Both the position numbers and the translations under genes were made by a program. Of a stretch of DNA of 49,837 nucleotides, positions 8,202 through 16,282 are shown one piece after another. Under the pieces are notes generated by a model. That model was not told where the DNA came from. It saw nothing but the letters and a program-made list of their open reading frames with translations, and did no database searches. The stretch comes from a virus: the IMG/VR virus record IMGVR_UViG_3300028044_001505, positions 1-49,837 of that record. The stretch is one strand, 5' to 3'. Within the stretch, counting starts at the first letter, position 1. Every line of letters starts with the position of its first letter.

Positions 8202-8900
8202 ATGACTGAGAACCAAGCGCAGCAGGCCCACAGCCAGCGCTACATCGATGCCCTGGGATGGGCTGGTGAGCTGCATCGCCGCCAGCATCGCAAGGGGAAA
8301 CCTGTGCCCTACATCTCTCACCTGATCGGCGTGAGCTCCCTGGTCTGGGAAGACGGTGGCGATGAGGACCAGGCCATCGCGGGCCTGCTCCACGACGCCA
8401 TCGAGGATGCCGGCGTGAGTGATAGCCAGATCGCCGCCCGCTTTGGTTTGCGGGTGGCCCAGATCGTCCGCGATTGCACCGACACCACCGGTGCGGTGGA
8501 AGCGGGAGGGGAGAAAGAGCCTTGGCTGCTGCGCAAGACCCGCTACATCGAGCACCTGCAGAGCGCCTCACCCGAGTCGCTACTGGTGAGCGCCGCCGAC
8601 AAGGCTCACAACGCCCGCGATATGGTGCTCGATGCCCGCAGGGACGCGGGGATGTGGACCAAGTTCAACGCTGGTCTGGAGGGCTCGGCCTGGTACCTGC
8701 TGCGGCTGCAGCAGACCTTCTCCCATCGGCTGACGGGCAGCCGCTCAGTGGAGCTGCTGGGCGAGTCCGTGCAGGAGATCCTGGCCAGCGAGACCTACCG
8801 CGCCTGCGTGCCAGAAGGCATCGCCCCAGCGGTTTGGGCTGCGGGCTACGCCGAGCGGCGTCAGGCGGCTGACCCCAGCGAAGCCGGAGCTGTCGCATGA
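8202..8900 (+). CDS. HD-domain small alarmone hydrolase-like protein (MESH1/SpoT type)
   Basis: A 232-residue HD protein with the residue set of the SpoT/MESH1 hydrolase family. His40 is in PYISHLIGV, His64-Asp65 and Glu68-Asp69 are in LLHDAIEDAG, and Asp133 and Asn137 are in SAADKAHNARD. These coordinate Mn2+ and ppGpp in characterised relatives, which remove the 3' pyrophosphate of (p)ppGpp. No synthetase, TGS or ACT domain is present, so it would be hydrolase-only. In a prophage it could lower the stringent response during infection. A GGAGAG precedes the ATG. Other HD substrates cannot be excluded. Confidence 0.75.
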   Translation: MTENQAQQAHSQRYIDALGWAGELHRRQHRKGKPVPYISHLIGVSSLVWEDGGDEDQAIAGLLHDAIEDAGVSDSQIAARFGLRVAQIVRDCTDTTGAVEAGGEKEPWLLRKTRYIEHLQSASPESLLVSAADKAHNARDMVLDARRDAGMWTKFNAGLEGSAWYLLRLQQTFSHRLTGSRSVELLGESVQEILASETYRACVPEGIAPAVWAAGYAERRQAADPSEAGAVA

Positions 8901-9018
8901 GCTCCCTGCTGGATCGCTGAGTGGAGCTTGCTCCGGGCCTCTCCAGTTTGAGGCCCTCCTGGCGTCGGGCCTCCGCTGGGATCGGTCCCGTCGCTGCGCC
9001 GCTCTCGGCGCCGAGTCC

Positions 9019-9342
9019 ATGGCCATGCTGTCCGCCGCTTCCTCGCCGTTCTGCCGCCCAGAAGAGGATCCGTTTCTGCTGCTCGAGTCCACGCTGCGCT
9101 CAGTGGAGGAGATCCTGGTGCGCCGGCGGGGGCTGCCGCTGCGCCGCACCTGGATCGAGCAGCCCTATGGAGAAGAGGAGATCACCCTGCTGGAGGAGGA
9201 GGTGCTTCCGGCGATCCAGCAGTGTCTGGCACGGGTGGATGAGCTGGATGAGCGGCTGCTGGCCCAGCAGGAGCTGCTGCAGCGCTGCCAGCTGGAGGCT
9301 GATCGTGAGGCGCTGGCTGAGCTCAGGCTGCAGATGGCCTGA
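9019..9342 (+). CDS. Small coiled-coil protein
   Basis: A 107-residue protein whose second half is a long Leu/Glu/Gln helix (LLEEEVLPAIQQCLARVDEL, then further heptads), predicting a coiled coil. No catalytic motif is seen. An ATG at 9025 is an equally good start. It is the last gene of the plus-strand block before the virion genes begin on the other strand. Confidence 0.55.
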   Translation: MAMLSAASSPFCRPEEDPFLLLESTLRSVEEILVRRRGLPLRRTWIEQPYGEEEITLLEEEVLPAIQQCLARVDELDERLLAQQELLQRCQLEADREALAELRLQMA

Positions 9343-9669
9343 GGGCCAGGGCCCGCCGGGAGCCCTGATCCCGGCATTTCACTCCCCTGATGTGCCTCTC
9401 CGCCAGTGGGCTGGGCCAAGTCCGGAGGCGAGGTCCAGGGCGGGTTGCTCATGCCGGCGGTGGCGGAGCGCAGCGGTAGGGCAGTGCGGGGTTGGCGGTG
9501 GTCCACGGCGCAGGAGAGCACCTCCCCGATGGTCCGCCCCGCGGCCAGCAGCCACCAGTTGCGGTGGGCTGGCAGCGCCCCAGCGTCAAGGCCAAGGCGA
9601 GCACCTGAGCGGTGGCCTTGACCCCGGGGCTCAGGGGCGTGGAGGGGGGCGTTTCTTCTCCCGTTCGCC
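9343..9669. other. Intergenic region, no supported gene
   Basis: Frames on both strands are open but have the Arg/Ala/Pro-rich composition of shadow frames in GC-rich DNA. A short GC-rich dyad (GGGCCAGGGCCC) follows the preceding stop codon. Nothing else is supported. Confidence 0.4.
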
Positions 9670-9855
9670 ATGGAAGCCACCACCACCACCACTACCTGCC
9701 GTTCCCGCCAGCGCAAGCCACAGCGCCGTCACCCAGTGCAGGTCGCCCGGCAGCTGGTGCTCTTCTCCCTGCCGGTTCCGCAGCCGATCGGCTGCTGCTG
9801 GGATCTGATCTGCCCAGAGGCCGGCTGGGAGGAGCCGCTGCGCTGGAGCGTGTAG
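9670..9855 (+). CDS. Possible small basic protein
   Basis: A 61-residue frame beginning with a run of Thr, then a basic region and a Trp/Cys-containing C-terminus. There is no clear ribosome-binding site and no family is recognised. It is convergent with the Nif11-like gene, and the two stop codons are 13 bases apart, which is compatible with a real gene. Treat as tentative. Confidence 0.3.
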   Translation: MEATTTTTTCRSRQRKPQRRHPVQVARQLVLFSLPVPQPIGCCWDLICPEAGWEEPLRWSV

Positions 9856-9868
9856 AGCCAGCCGGCTC

Positions 9869-10096
9869 TCAGCGCCGCGCGCCCGTGGCGGGCTTGAGCG
9901 CGCTGGGCTCCTGGGCCTCGGCGGCCTGGAGGTGCTGCAACCAGGCATGGCGCAGATCGTTGTGGGTCACCCGATACCCCAACCGCCGTGCCGTCTGCAG
10001 CAGGTTGGTGCGGCTGCTGCAACGGCGCAGGACGCCCTGGAGTTGGGCACTGGCTTCTGCATCAACCACCAACCGCTCCAGATCCGACCAGCTCAT
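9869..10096 (-). CDS. Nif11-like domain peptide
   Basis: A 75-residue protein whose first 55 residues fit the Nif11 fold: an N-terminal amphipathic helix (WSDLERLVVDAEASAQL), a variable middle, then RLGYRVTHNDLRHAW, which matches the conserved A..GY.(I/V)T..EL segment. In cyanobacteria such domains serve as leader peptides of ribosomal peptide products as well as other roles. Here the tail is short (about 20 residues), without Cys and without a clear Gly-Gly cleavage site, so a precursor role is doubtful. It lies downstream of the tail-fibre genes on the same strand. Confidence 0.6.
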   Translation of the reverse strand: MSWSDLERLVVDAEASAQLQGVLRRCSSRTNLLQTARRLGYRVTHNDLRHAWLQHLQAAEAQEPSALKPATGARR

Positions 10097-10224
10097 CTCT
10101 CAGCGCTCGGGGGATCTGGTCACCATCGCGCAGGTAGCGAAGTTCATCAGGTTCAGCGCGGCACGCTGGGCGCGATCCGTTGCATTCAGCGGGGAGAGCC
10201 TGAGGTGCTCTTTGATTCCGCGGA

Positions 10225-11457
10225 TCAGATCCCCCGCGGCCAGAGCAGGCCTGTTGTAGGTCGCGTCGGTCCGCCTCCTGACTCCCCTCCACCACCGGTT
10301 CCTCCTCCCCCACCAGCGGAGCCGGAGAGCAGCGGTCCCTGCTGCGGGTGCTGGCGGGCGCCCACCGCACTCATGGGCGGGAAGTGGCGGATGAAGTCCG
10401 CCGTGCTGGTGATCAGTTGCAGCCCCTCAGGTGGCAAACCAGTGATGAAGTGCAGCTCGTTGCATTCCCGCCAGTGGCTGAGGGTCAGCGGTGAGCTCCA
10501 GGGGCTGGGCTGGTTGTGGCTGGTGCCTGCTGGCACCCACAGCCACACATCCCGCTCGCTGGAGCGCTGCCCCAGTTGCAGCATCACCCCATCGGGACGG
10601 GTCACCTTGCCGAAATGGGTGCTGGCGCCGCGGATGGTTGTGGAGCCGATGAACAGCGGCGCCGGCAGCTGGATCAGCGGCGGCGGCGAATCAAACAGCC
10701 CCTGGGCCTGGAGCACGAAGTCGTAGTGGCCCAGGGCGATGCCGCTGCGCAGCTGGTGGCCGTTGGCGGTGATGCTGGAGCCGATGGCCGAGGGGAGACC
10801 GCCAAAGCGGTTGCCCGAATAGCCGTGCAGCACCACCTGCCCGTAGAACTGCTTGCTGGTGCGGGGGAAGATCGCAATCGAGTTCCAGCCCGTGGTGCCC
10901 GGGCTCTTGTAGAGGGCATGGCAGCTGTCGCGGTGCAGGTCATCGTTGCCGCCATGGGTCTTGAGGGCCCAGCAGAAGAACTCCTTACCAGGAGTGGTGT
11001 CCTGGGCGATCAGCAGGATCGCGCCGATCGACGTGGCCCCGGTGAGGGTGCTGTCGACGTAGGCCAGCGCGGTGCTGTTGCCGGTGGAGCTGCTGTAGGA
11101 GCCGTAACCGCCGTTGCTGGTGTTGTTGGTGAAGGTGCTCGCCAGCGCGTTCCCAAAGACCGCACTGCTGCTGGATTGGGTCTCCCCCTGGGCGGTAGTG
11201 CTTTCAGTCAGAAACCAGAGATGCGCAGGTTCAACGGGGTGGCCCAGCTGCCAGGTGTAACCCCAGCGGTTGGCGGTCGCATCGGCATGGGAGCGCACCA
11301 CACTCAGCGGTGTGGTGGCGTTGCCGGGCAGGGCGTTCACCACAGCGGCAAAGGCGCGGAAGGCGGCATCGAGCTGCATGCCGATCCCAGCGGGATCCTT
11401 GCTGGTCCACTTCCAGCTGCCGGGGGCAAAGCTCTGGCAGAACACCTGGTAGGTCAT
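10225..11457 (-). CDS. Tail/fibre structural protein with Gly-rich C-terminus
   Basis: A 410-residue protein rich in Ser, Thr, Gly and aromatic residues in beta-type patterns, typical of phage tail-fibre or tail-surface proteins; no named family is recognised. It ends in a flexible Gly-rich tail (SAGGGGGTGGGGESGGG). The ATG at 11457 overlaps the upstream gene's stop by four bases, so a longer upstream frame is rejected. It is the last large gene of the virion operon and may mediate host contact. Confidence 0.7.
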   Translation of the reverse strand: MTYQVFCQSFAPGSWKWTSKDPAGIGMQLDAAFRAFAAVVNALPGNATTPLSVVRSHADATANRWGYTWQLGHPVEPAHLWFLTESTTAQGETQSSSSAVFGNALASTFTNNTSNGGYGSYSSSTGNSTALAYVDSTLTGATSIGAILLIAQDTTPGKEFFCWALKTHGGNDDLHRDSCHALYKSPGTTGWNSIAIFPRTSKQFYGQVVLHGYSGNRFGGLPSAIGSSITANGHQLRSGIALGHYDFVLQAQGLFDSPPPLIQLPAPLFIGSTTIRGASTHFGKVTRPDGVMLQLGQRSSERDVWLWVPAGTSHNQPSPWSSPLTLSHWRECNELHFITGLPPEGLQLITSTADFIRHFPPMSAVGARQHPQQGPLLSGSAGGGGGTGGGGESGGGPTRPTTGLLWPRGI

Positions 11458-12356
11458 GGCCCTGCGCCTCCCTGGGGAGCAGACGCGTCCTTGGTGCGCA
11501 GCAGTAGGCCGTGGCCGCCGATCGCCAGCCACTCGTTGCCATCGGGCGACTTGTAGTAGCTCATCGCCGCGCTGCTCACGTTGAGGGCCGCGAAGTCGGG
11601 CGGCAACAGCAGTGGCTCCCAGAACTGGGCCGGTTCGTTGGCGCTCTCGTAGTAGCTCCAATCGGTGGTGGCGATCACCAGCTCGCCCGGCCGGCGGATC
11701 ATCACCGGTGCCGAGAAGCTCTCGCGCAGCAGGCCGCGCGAGCCCGAGGGTTGGCCGGAGCGGGCGTTCCAGCTCACCGCACGCAGAGCATCGCTGGTGC
11801 TGGTGGGAGGCGTGCCCGCCAGGATCCAGTGGCCGGACACCTGGTCGCGAGCGATCAGCAGCGGCACCGCCTGCCTGTTCGTGAAGCGGTGCTGGCTGTA
11901 GGCGAACACGAAGTATTCAGCTCCTGGCGCCAGCGACCAGCCCACCTGCGCGTTGAACGGCAGCGGCGTGGTGCTCCAGGTGCCATTGCTGTAGCCGACA
12001 TCGCCGGCGGGGTACACCCAGCCCTGTTCGGTGTCGGCCCCCACGTAGGGCTCGGTGTTGCCGATGCCCGGCTTGATCTGCAGGGTGGTGCCGGTGAGGA
12101 ACACCTCCAGCAACAGCACCGCCGGCTCCCCGCCAGGGGTGAGTTGGGCGAGGGTCGCCTCGATGCGCCAGCCGCAGGGGTCCGTGGCAGTGGCCTCGGG
12201 GTTGGGTGCGGTGGCGATGCGCAGCTGGTGCTGGCTCACCTGGGCGTTGGCCGCGGCGATCCAGTTCTGCAGATAGCCGTTCACCTCCACCGCCACCGAG
12301 GGCCAGGAGGTGTCGGTGCCGAGGCGGCTGATGTCGATCAGGGTGCGGCTGCTCAT
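11454..12356 (-). CDS. Tail structural protein, hypothetical
   Basis: A 300-residue Ser/Thr/Pro/Trp-rich protein with beta-strand patterns (GWSLAPGAEYFVFAYSQHRF, ELVIATTDWSYY). It has no signal peptide and no enzyme motif. By position between the collagen-like fibre and the Gly-rich fibre gene it is likely a tail or baseplate-associated protein. It overlaps the next gene by four bases. Confidence 0.65.
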   Translation of the reverse strand: MSSRTLIDISRLGTDTSWPSVAVEVNGYLQNWIAAANAQVSQHQLRIATAPNPEATATDPCGWRIEATLAQLTPGGEPAVLLLEVFLTGTTLQIKPGIGNTEPYVGADTEQGWVYPAGDVGYSNGTWSTTPLPFNAQVGWSLAPGAEYFVFAYSQHRFTNRQAVPLLIARDQVSGHWILAGTPPTSTSDALRAVSWNARSGQPSGSRGLLRESFSAPVMIRRPGELVIATTDWSYYESANEPAQFWEPLLLPPDFAALNVSSAAMSYYKSPDGNEWLAIGGHGLLLRTKDASAPQGGAGP

Positions 12357-12371
12357 CGGGTGGGCCTCATC

Positions 12372-12791
12372 TCAAGGCGCCAGCACGACGGCGGTCACGG
12401 TCACGGCGATGGCGGCCTGGCTGGTGCCGGTGTTGCGCACCAATGCCCGCAGCAGCGGCATGGCCGCCGCGGTATCGGTGGAGAAGTAGGTGCCGCCTGG
12501 CGGGGCGGTGACCGTGAGGGAGGCGGTGGTGGTGGCTAGATCGAGCAGCACCCCGCTGCCCGGGGCCGGGTCCTGGGTGATCGGACGACTGCCATCGGAT
12601 TCCCGCGCCGCCAGCGAGCTGTAGAAGCTCACCCAGCCCGGCGCATCGGTGCTGACAGCCAGGAAATGGCCGAGCCGCCCCAGACCGGGCAGGTCGAGTA
12701 GGGCGCTGGCCCCGGGGAGCAGGGGCGTGGTGGTGGCGCTCACGCTCAGCCGCTGGCCAGGGATCTGGGTGCGCGGCAGCCAGCTGGCCAT
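12372..12791 (-). CDS. Small virion-associated protein, beta-rich
   Basis: A 139-residue protein dominated by short strands with Ser/Thr/Ala and Gly (LLDLATTTASLTVTAPPGG, AIAVTVTAVVLA). Such patterns are common in phage decoration or fibre-tip proteins. No family is recognised. It is spaced 15-40 bases from both neighbours on the same strand. Confidence 0.6.
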   Translation of the reverse strand: MASWLPRTQIPGQRLSVSATTTPLLPGASALLDLPGLGRLGHFLAVSTDAPGWVSFYSSLAARESDGSRPITQDPAPGSGVLLDLATTTASLTVTAPPGGTYFSTDTAAAMPLLRALVRNTGTSQAAIAVTVTAVVLAP

Positions 12792-12830
12792 CAGCCCATC
12801 ACCCTCAGCAACAGACGGTCGGACGAAGCA

Positions 12831-14075
12831 TCAAGGCAGCACCTGGATGCGGCGGATGGCGCGCACCTGGGTGGCGGAGGCGATCGTCTTGCTCTCGGCG
12901 AACTGATCGCCCATGTAGGTCATCCGCTGGTAGGCGGTGCCGCTGGCGACCTGGGTGGAGGTCCAGTGCAGGAAGGGATCGTCGCCGTAGGCCTCGTCGA
13001 AGTGCTTGAGCGTCTCCGCCCCACCAGCGCGGAAGGCGAGCACCGAGGTGAGGGCCGGGTTGCTGTCGGTGTAGTTGCCGCCCGCCGGCACCGCATAGGG
13101 GTTGGCGCCATAGCCCGCCCCCGAATAGGTGCCGTTGGCCGTCGCCTCCGGCTTGAAGGACCGATACAGCACATCCCACTCCTGGGTGGCCGGCAGATAC
13201 CAGTCGTCGTAGCCGCCGATCGAGAGCGAGCGGCAGAACTGCGCCGCCGGATGGCTGGCGTTGTTCATCGCCTCGCTGTTCGCCCAGCCGTCGAACACGC
13301 TTGTGGTGCCCGTGGTGGAGGTGTTCGCCGTCTTCCAGGCCACGTTCAGCAGCGAGCCAGAAGCCTTGGGCGAAATGATCAACGCATGGGTGGCCACCCC
13401 ATTGGCGGTGTGGCTGATCAGACCGGCGTAGTAGCCGCCCTGGAAGGAGCTGCCGATGGCGGGCAGATCGGCCACGCGAATCGGGCCGAGCTGGTAGACG
13501 GTGCCGGTGAGCAGGTCGAGGTAGAGGTCGCCATCCACCGCACCAGGGATGTTCAGCGGTGGAGCACCGCTACCGGTGAACCAGCCCGTGCCGCGGGGGC
13601 CGATCAGGCCATCGATACCGGCAGGTCCCTGGATGCCTTGCGGACCTTGAGGGCCGGCCGGGCCTTGGGGACCAGCGGCACCTGCGGGGCCCGCCACACC
13701 GGCTGGTCCCTGGGGCCCCTGGATGGAGCCGCCATTCACCCAGCTGCTGGTGCCGCTGTCCCACACCCGCAGTGAGTCATCGGCCTGCACCAGGTAGGCA
13801 TCGCCCTGGGCGGCATTGGCGGGCAGGTTGGCGAGTGCCGCCACCGAGCCCTTGAAGTTGATGCCGATCCCGGCTGGGCCCTGGATGCCCTGCGATCCGG
13901 TCGGACCAGCCGGGCCAGAAGGGCCAGCGGGACCTTCTGGACCCTGCAAGCCAGCAGGCCCTTGGGCCCCCTGGGGACCAGCAGGCCCCTGGTTGCCCTG
14001 AACGCCGGGAGAGCCCTGCGGGCCGGCGGGTCCCTCAGGACCGCGGATTGAACCGGTGGAATTCCAGGACCCCAT
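12831..14075 (-). CDS. Collagen-like tail fibre with DUF1566-like C-terminal domain
   Basis: A 414-residue protein. Residues about 11-70 and 117-165 are Gly-X-Y collagen repeats (for example [13 protein letters not shown]), which form triple helices and are common in phage fibres. The two repeats flank a short domain that includes DGDAYLVQ-like turns ([18 protein letters not shown]). The C-terminal domain contains [18 protein letters not shown], close to the DUF1566/Lcl pattern of bacterial and phage adhesins, and is the likely receptor-binding tip. A late-promoter-like motif lies 28 bases upstream of the ATG. Confidence 0.85.
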   Translation of the reverse strand: MGSWNSTGSIRGPEGPAGPQGSPGVQGNQGPAGPQGAQGPAGLQGPEGPAGPSGPAGPTGSQGIQGPAGIGINFKGSVAALANLPANAAQGDAYLVQADDSLRVWDSGTSSWVNGGSIQGPQGPAGVAGPAGAAGPQGPAGPQGPQGIQGPAGIDGLIGPRGTGWFTGSGAPPLNIPGAVDGDLYLDLLTGTVYQLGPIRVADLPAIGSSFQGGYYAGLISHTANGVATHALIISPKASGSLLNVAWKTANTSTTGTTSVFDGWANSEAMNNASHPAAQFCRSLSIGGYDDWYLPATQEWDVLYRSFKPEATANGTYSGAGYGANPYAVPAGGNYTDSNPALTSVLAFRAGGAETLKHFDEAYGDDPFLHWTSTQVASGTAYQRMTYMGDQFAESKTIASATQVRAIRRIQVLP

Positions 14076-14096
14076 GGCAGCCAGACGGGTGTTGCG

Positions 14097-14375
14097 TCAT
14101 CGGCTATTGCCATGGAGCGGGATTGTCCCCATCGGGGGACGGTCGGGGCCTGCGGGGTCTGGATAGAGGTGGAGTGTTGCCGAGGCAGGCAGCGCCACCC
14201 CGGCCACCTGCTGAACAAGACCGGCGACGCCGGGCGCGTGCAGTTCCGCGCCCCAGCTTTCCCAGCCCGGCCCAGCCTCCTGTCTTCCCTTCCGGAAGGC
14301 AGGAGTCCTTACTGCATCGCGATCGAAACCGTCAGTACCGCCGGTGAGCCAGAGGCAGTAGTGATCTGCAGCCAC
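14097..14375 (-). CDS. Possible small virion gene overlapping its neighbour
   Basis: A 92-residue frame overlapping the end of the upstream tail gene by 67 bases in another frame. The part after the overlap (about 65 residues) is plausible protein, but no alternative ATG, GTG or TTG start with a ribosome site was found, so the start is uncertain. No domain is recognised. It may be expressed by coupling with the upstream gene, or be noncoding leader for the fibre gene. Confidence 0.35.
   Translation of the reverse strand: MAADHYCLWLTGGTDGFDRDAVRTPAFRKGRQEAGPGWESWGAELHAPGVAGLVQQVAGVALPASATLHLYPDPAGPDRPPMGTIPLHGNSR
14103..14112 (-). promoter_or_regulatory. Late-promoter-like motif before collagen fibre gene
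   Basis: Read on the minus strand the site is TGGCAATAGC followed by CGATGACGC. It lies 28 bases before the ATG of the fibre gene and matches the copies before the capsid, scaffold, portal and 14309-14695 genes. Confidence 0.6.
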
Positions 14376-14695
14376 AGCCAGTGACCTGCGGGGATTTCTG
14401 GGACCTGAAAACTCGTGCTCGCACTGCCGGTCGTGGTGCTGGTGACGGTGATCGGATCCGTCGTGGCAGCTGTGCCTGTGGCGGAAACATCGGCGCCATG
14501 GCGCAGTGAGAAGGAGACACTGGGGCTGGTGCCGCCGCTGAGCACGGCATCGACGCGGCTGATGGTCAGGACCTGGGGTGCCCGCAGCAGGATGCGCCGG
14601 TCATTGGCCTGGGGGCTCGCCAGCAAGGCCAGCTGGGGCGGCATCGGTCCAGCGGGTCCGAGTAGCGAGGCGAGCTGACGCCAGGAGAGGGGCAT
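14309..14695 (-). CDS. Tail-associated beta-sandwich-like protein
   Basis: A 128-residue protein. The first 40 residues are helical and Leu/Pro-rich; the rest alternates Ser/Thr/Val strands (TDPITVTSTTTGSASTSFQ, then WLWLQITT), compatible with a small carbohydrate-binding or fibre beta sandwich. No family is recognised. A late-promoter-like motif and a 10-base inverted repeat lie just upstream, which suggests its own transcription start. Confidence 0.6.
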   Translation of the reverse strand: MPLSWRQLASLLGPAGPMPPQLALLASPQANDRRILLRAPQVLTISRVDAVLSGGTSPSVSFSLRHGADVSATGTAATTDPITVTSTTTGSASTSFQVPEIPAGHWLWLQITTASGSPAVLTVSIAMQ

Positions 14696-14719
14696 CGAGT
14701 GCAGGTGGCGGCATCACTG

Positions 14720-14729
14720 GCTCTTGCCA
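14720..14729 (-). promoter_or_regulatory. Late-promoter-like motif before 14309-14695 gene
   Basis: The minus strand reads TGGCAAGAGC followed by CAGTGATGC, 25 bases before the ATG at 14695. It belongs to the five-member minus-strand set of this motif. Confidence 0.6.
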
Positions 14730-14741
14730 GCGCGGGATGCA

Positions 14742-14783
14742 CAACTCCAAACCAACTCCTAATCGACGCCAAATTTGGAGTTG
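14742..14783. repeat. Inverted repeat, 10-base arms
   Basis: CAACTCCAAA at 14742-14751 and its exact reverse complement TTTGGAGTTG at 14774-14783 are separated by 22 bases, in the gap just after the stop of the upstream gene and just before a late-promoter-like motif. It could be a terminator-like hairpin or an operator. Confidence 0.55.
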
Positions 14784-14786
14784 CGC

Positions 14787-15485
14787 TCAGCGCTGCGCCA
14801 GGAGCTGGCCGAGTCGCTGGGAAATCAGCTGCAACTGCTTCTGCTGCCGCTCGTGCAGGCCACCAGAGGACTCTGGTCGTTCTTGGTCGTAGAGCGCCAG
14901 CAGCAGTCCCTGGCTGCGCCCTGCACTGCTGCAACCCACAGGACAGACCAGGATCACGCCGTTGCTGCCTGCCGGCGAACGCACCGCCATCGGCAGGGCC
15001 GCGGGCCCCTCAGTGGCACAGAGGCCCAACGCCACATGGCCCAGGGCCTCGGCCATCTCCACACCCAGCAGCGGTTGTTGTCCCGGCGTCAGAGCCAGCT
15101 GGCCGTGGCGCCCATCGACCGCCAGCACGGTGACGCTGCCGCCGCCCTCCCACTGCAGCAGAGCCAGGGTGTGGAGACCATCGCCGCTGCTCTCGATCGA
15201 GCTGCGCAGGAGGGTTTGCACCTGCCCCTGATGCGCGCTCACCTGTTCCTGCAGGGTGGCGGCGGTGGTGGTGCTCATCCGCTTGGCCAGGTCCGGTTGA
15301 AGGGTGATCAGCAGCCAGGCGGTGTAGAGCACCAGCCCCAGCAGCACGATGCGCGAGAGCCGGTAGAGCAGCTGCCAGGGGTTGCGGGCATCAAGAACCT
15401 CGCCGACGGCTTTCTGCAGGGCATCGCTGGTGGCACGGGTGAACACCTCCACCCGCTCGGCCAGCCCCTTGTTGAGCTCAGGCAC
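14787..15485 (-). CDS. Membrane-anchored coiled-coil protein, hypothetical
   Basis: A 232-residue protein. I place the start at the GTG at 15485, eight bases after the upstream stop; the in-frame sequence before it is a shadow of the upstream gene. A single hydrophobic segment around residues 45-65 (IVLLGLVLYTAWLLITL) follows an amphipathic helix and precedes a helical, Gln-rich region. A domain with repeated Leu/Val strands follows, and the C-terminus is a Gln-rich helix. No family is recognised. A membrane protein inside a tail operon is unusual and could be an injection or host-envelope factor. Confidence 0.6.
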   Translation of the reverse strand: MPELNKGLAERVEVFTRATSDALQKAVGEVLDARNPWQLLYRLSRIVLLGLVLYTAWLLITLQPDLAKRMSTTTAATLQEQVSAHQGQVQTLLRSSIESSGDGLHTLALLQWEGGGSVTVLAVDGRHGQLALTPGQQPLLGVEMAEALGHVALGLCATEGPAALPMAVRSPAGSNGVILVCPVGCSSAGRSQGLLLALYDQERPESSGGLHERQQKQLQLISQRLGQLLAQR

Positions 15486-15492
15486 AGGGAGA

Positions 15493-16269
15493 TCAGGCAG
15501 AGAGTTCGTAGACCTGCCCGCTGAGGCGGTCCAGATAGAAGTCCCCCACCGCTGGCGGGGGCTGCAGGGTGGATGGCGGCGGCCCATCGCCGGAGTACCA
15601 GCGGGTGGCGCGGCTGCCGACACCTGATTCCTGCACCACAGCGAGGGCCGGCTCACCACTGCTCGGGTCCGGCATGAAGCCCAGGCCGCCATTGGGATGG
15701 AGCCGCAGGCGCCAGACCACGGTATGGCGGCCGTCGTAGGGCTCGCCGGTGATGCCGCCGCTGGGGATCAGCGGCTGGATCACACCACCGGTGCCGCCGC
15801 CACCATCGCGGTTGTTCAGCAGCTGCTGGGGCGGCACCGGACAACCCACCAGGGCCACTCGCAGCGTGGCGATCAGCATCCCCAGCTGCACCTGCACGGT
15901 TACATCGGCCCGCTGGGCGTAGACGTGCCGCAGCCGCGGGGCCTGCCTGGAGACCGCGGGGCAGGGCACCACGTTGCTGCTGCCGTCGCCCCAGGTCACC
16001 GAGATCGGTGAGGGGATGGTCTGCCGCGGGTTGATCAGCAGCTCGATCGCAGCTGAGCCGACCGGTTCATTCCAGCGGCTGTCGGCCGGCAGCCAGAACA
16101 GTTCGAGGTCATCGGCCGGGATGGGTCCCTTGCGGTAGCCCAGCTCGGCCCAGCGACTGAACTCCATCGGCAGCACCCACTGCTCTACCCCTGGGCAGCC
16201 GATCGGTGGAAGCAGCCGTACCCGTTGGCCGCCCACGGTGCTGGGTTGCTGGGGCAGGGGGTAGGGCAT
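15493..16269 (-). CDS. Tail/virion structural protein, hypothetical
   Basis: A 258-residue Pro/Gly-rich protein with beta-type patterns and a Gly-rich linker near the middle (NNRDGGGGTGGV). The C-terminal half ends with GDFYLDRLSGQVYELSA, which resembles the [15 protein letters not shown] segment in the collagen-like fibre, so the two share a short recurring fibre motif. No enzyme motif is present. It lies between the capsid and fibre genes. Confidence 0.65.
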   Translation of the reverse strand: MPYPLPQQPSTVGGQRVRLLPPIGCPGVEQWVLPMEFSRWAELGYRKGPIPADDLELFWLPADSRWNEPVGSAAIELLINPRQTIPSPISVTWGDGSSNVVPCPAVSRQAPRLRHVYAQRADVTVQVQLGMLIATLRVALVGCPVPPQQLLNNRDGGGGTGGVIQPLIPSGGITGEPYDGRHTVVWRLRLHPNGGLGFMPDPSSGEPALAVVQESGVGSRATRWYSGDGPPPSTLQPPPAVGDFYLDRLSGQVYELSA

Positions 16270-16282
16270 GGCCAGCAGGGGA

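Noticed and set aside
10516-12539. Two 340-residue plus-strand frames opposite the fibre genes
   Set aside because: Rich in Gly, Ala, Arg and His without structure; the minus strand has coupled genes with four-base overlaps.
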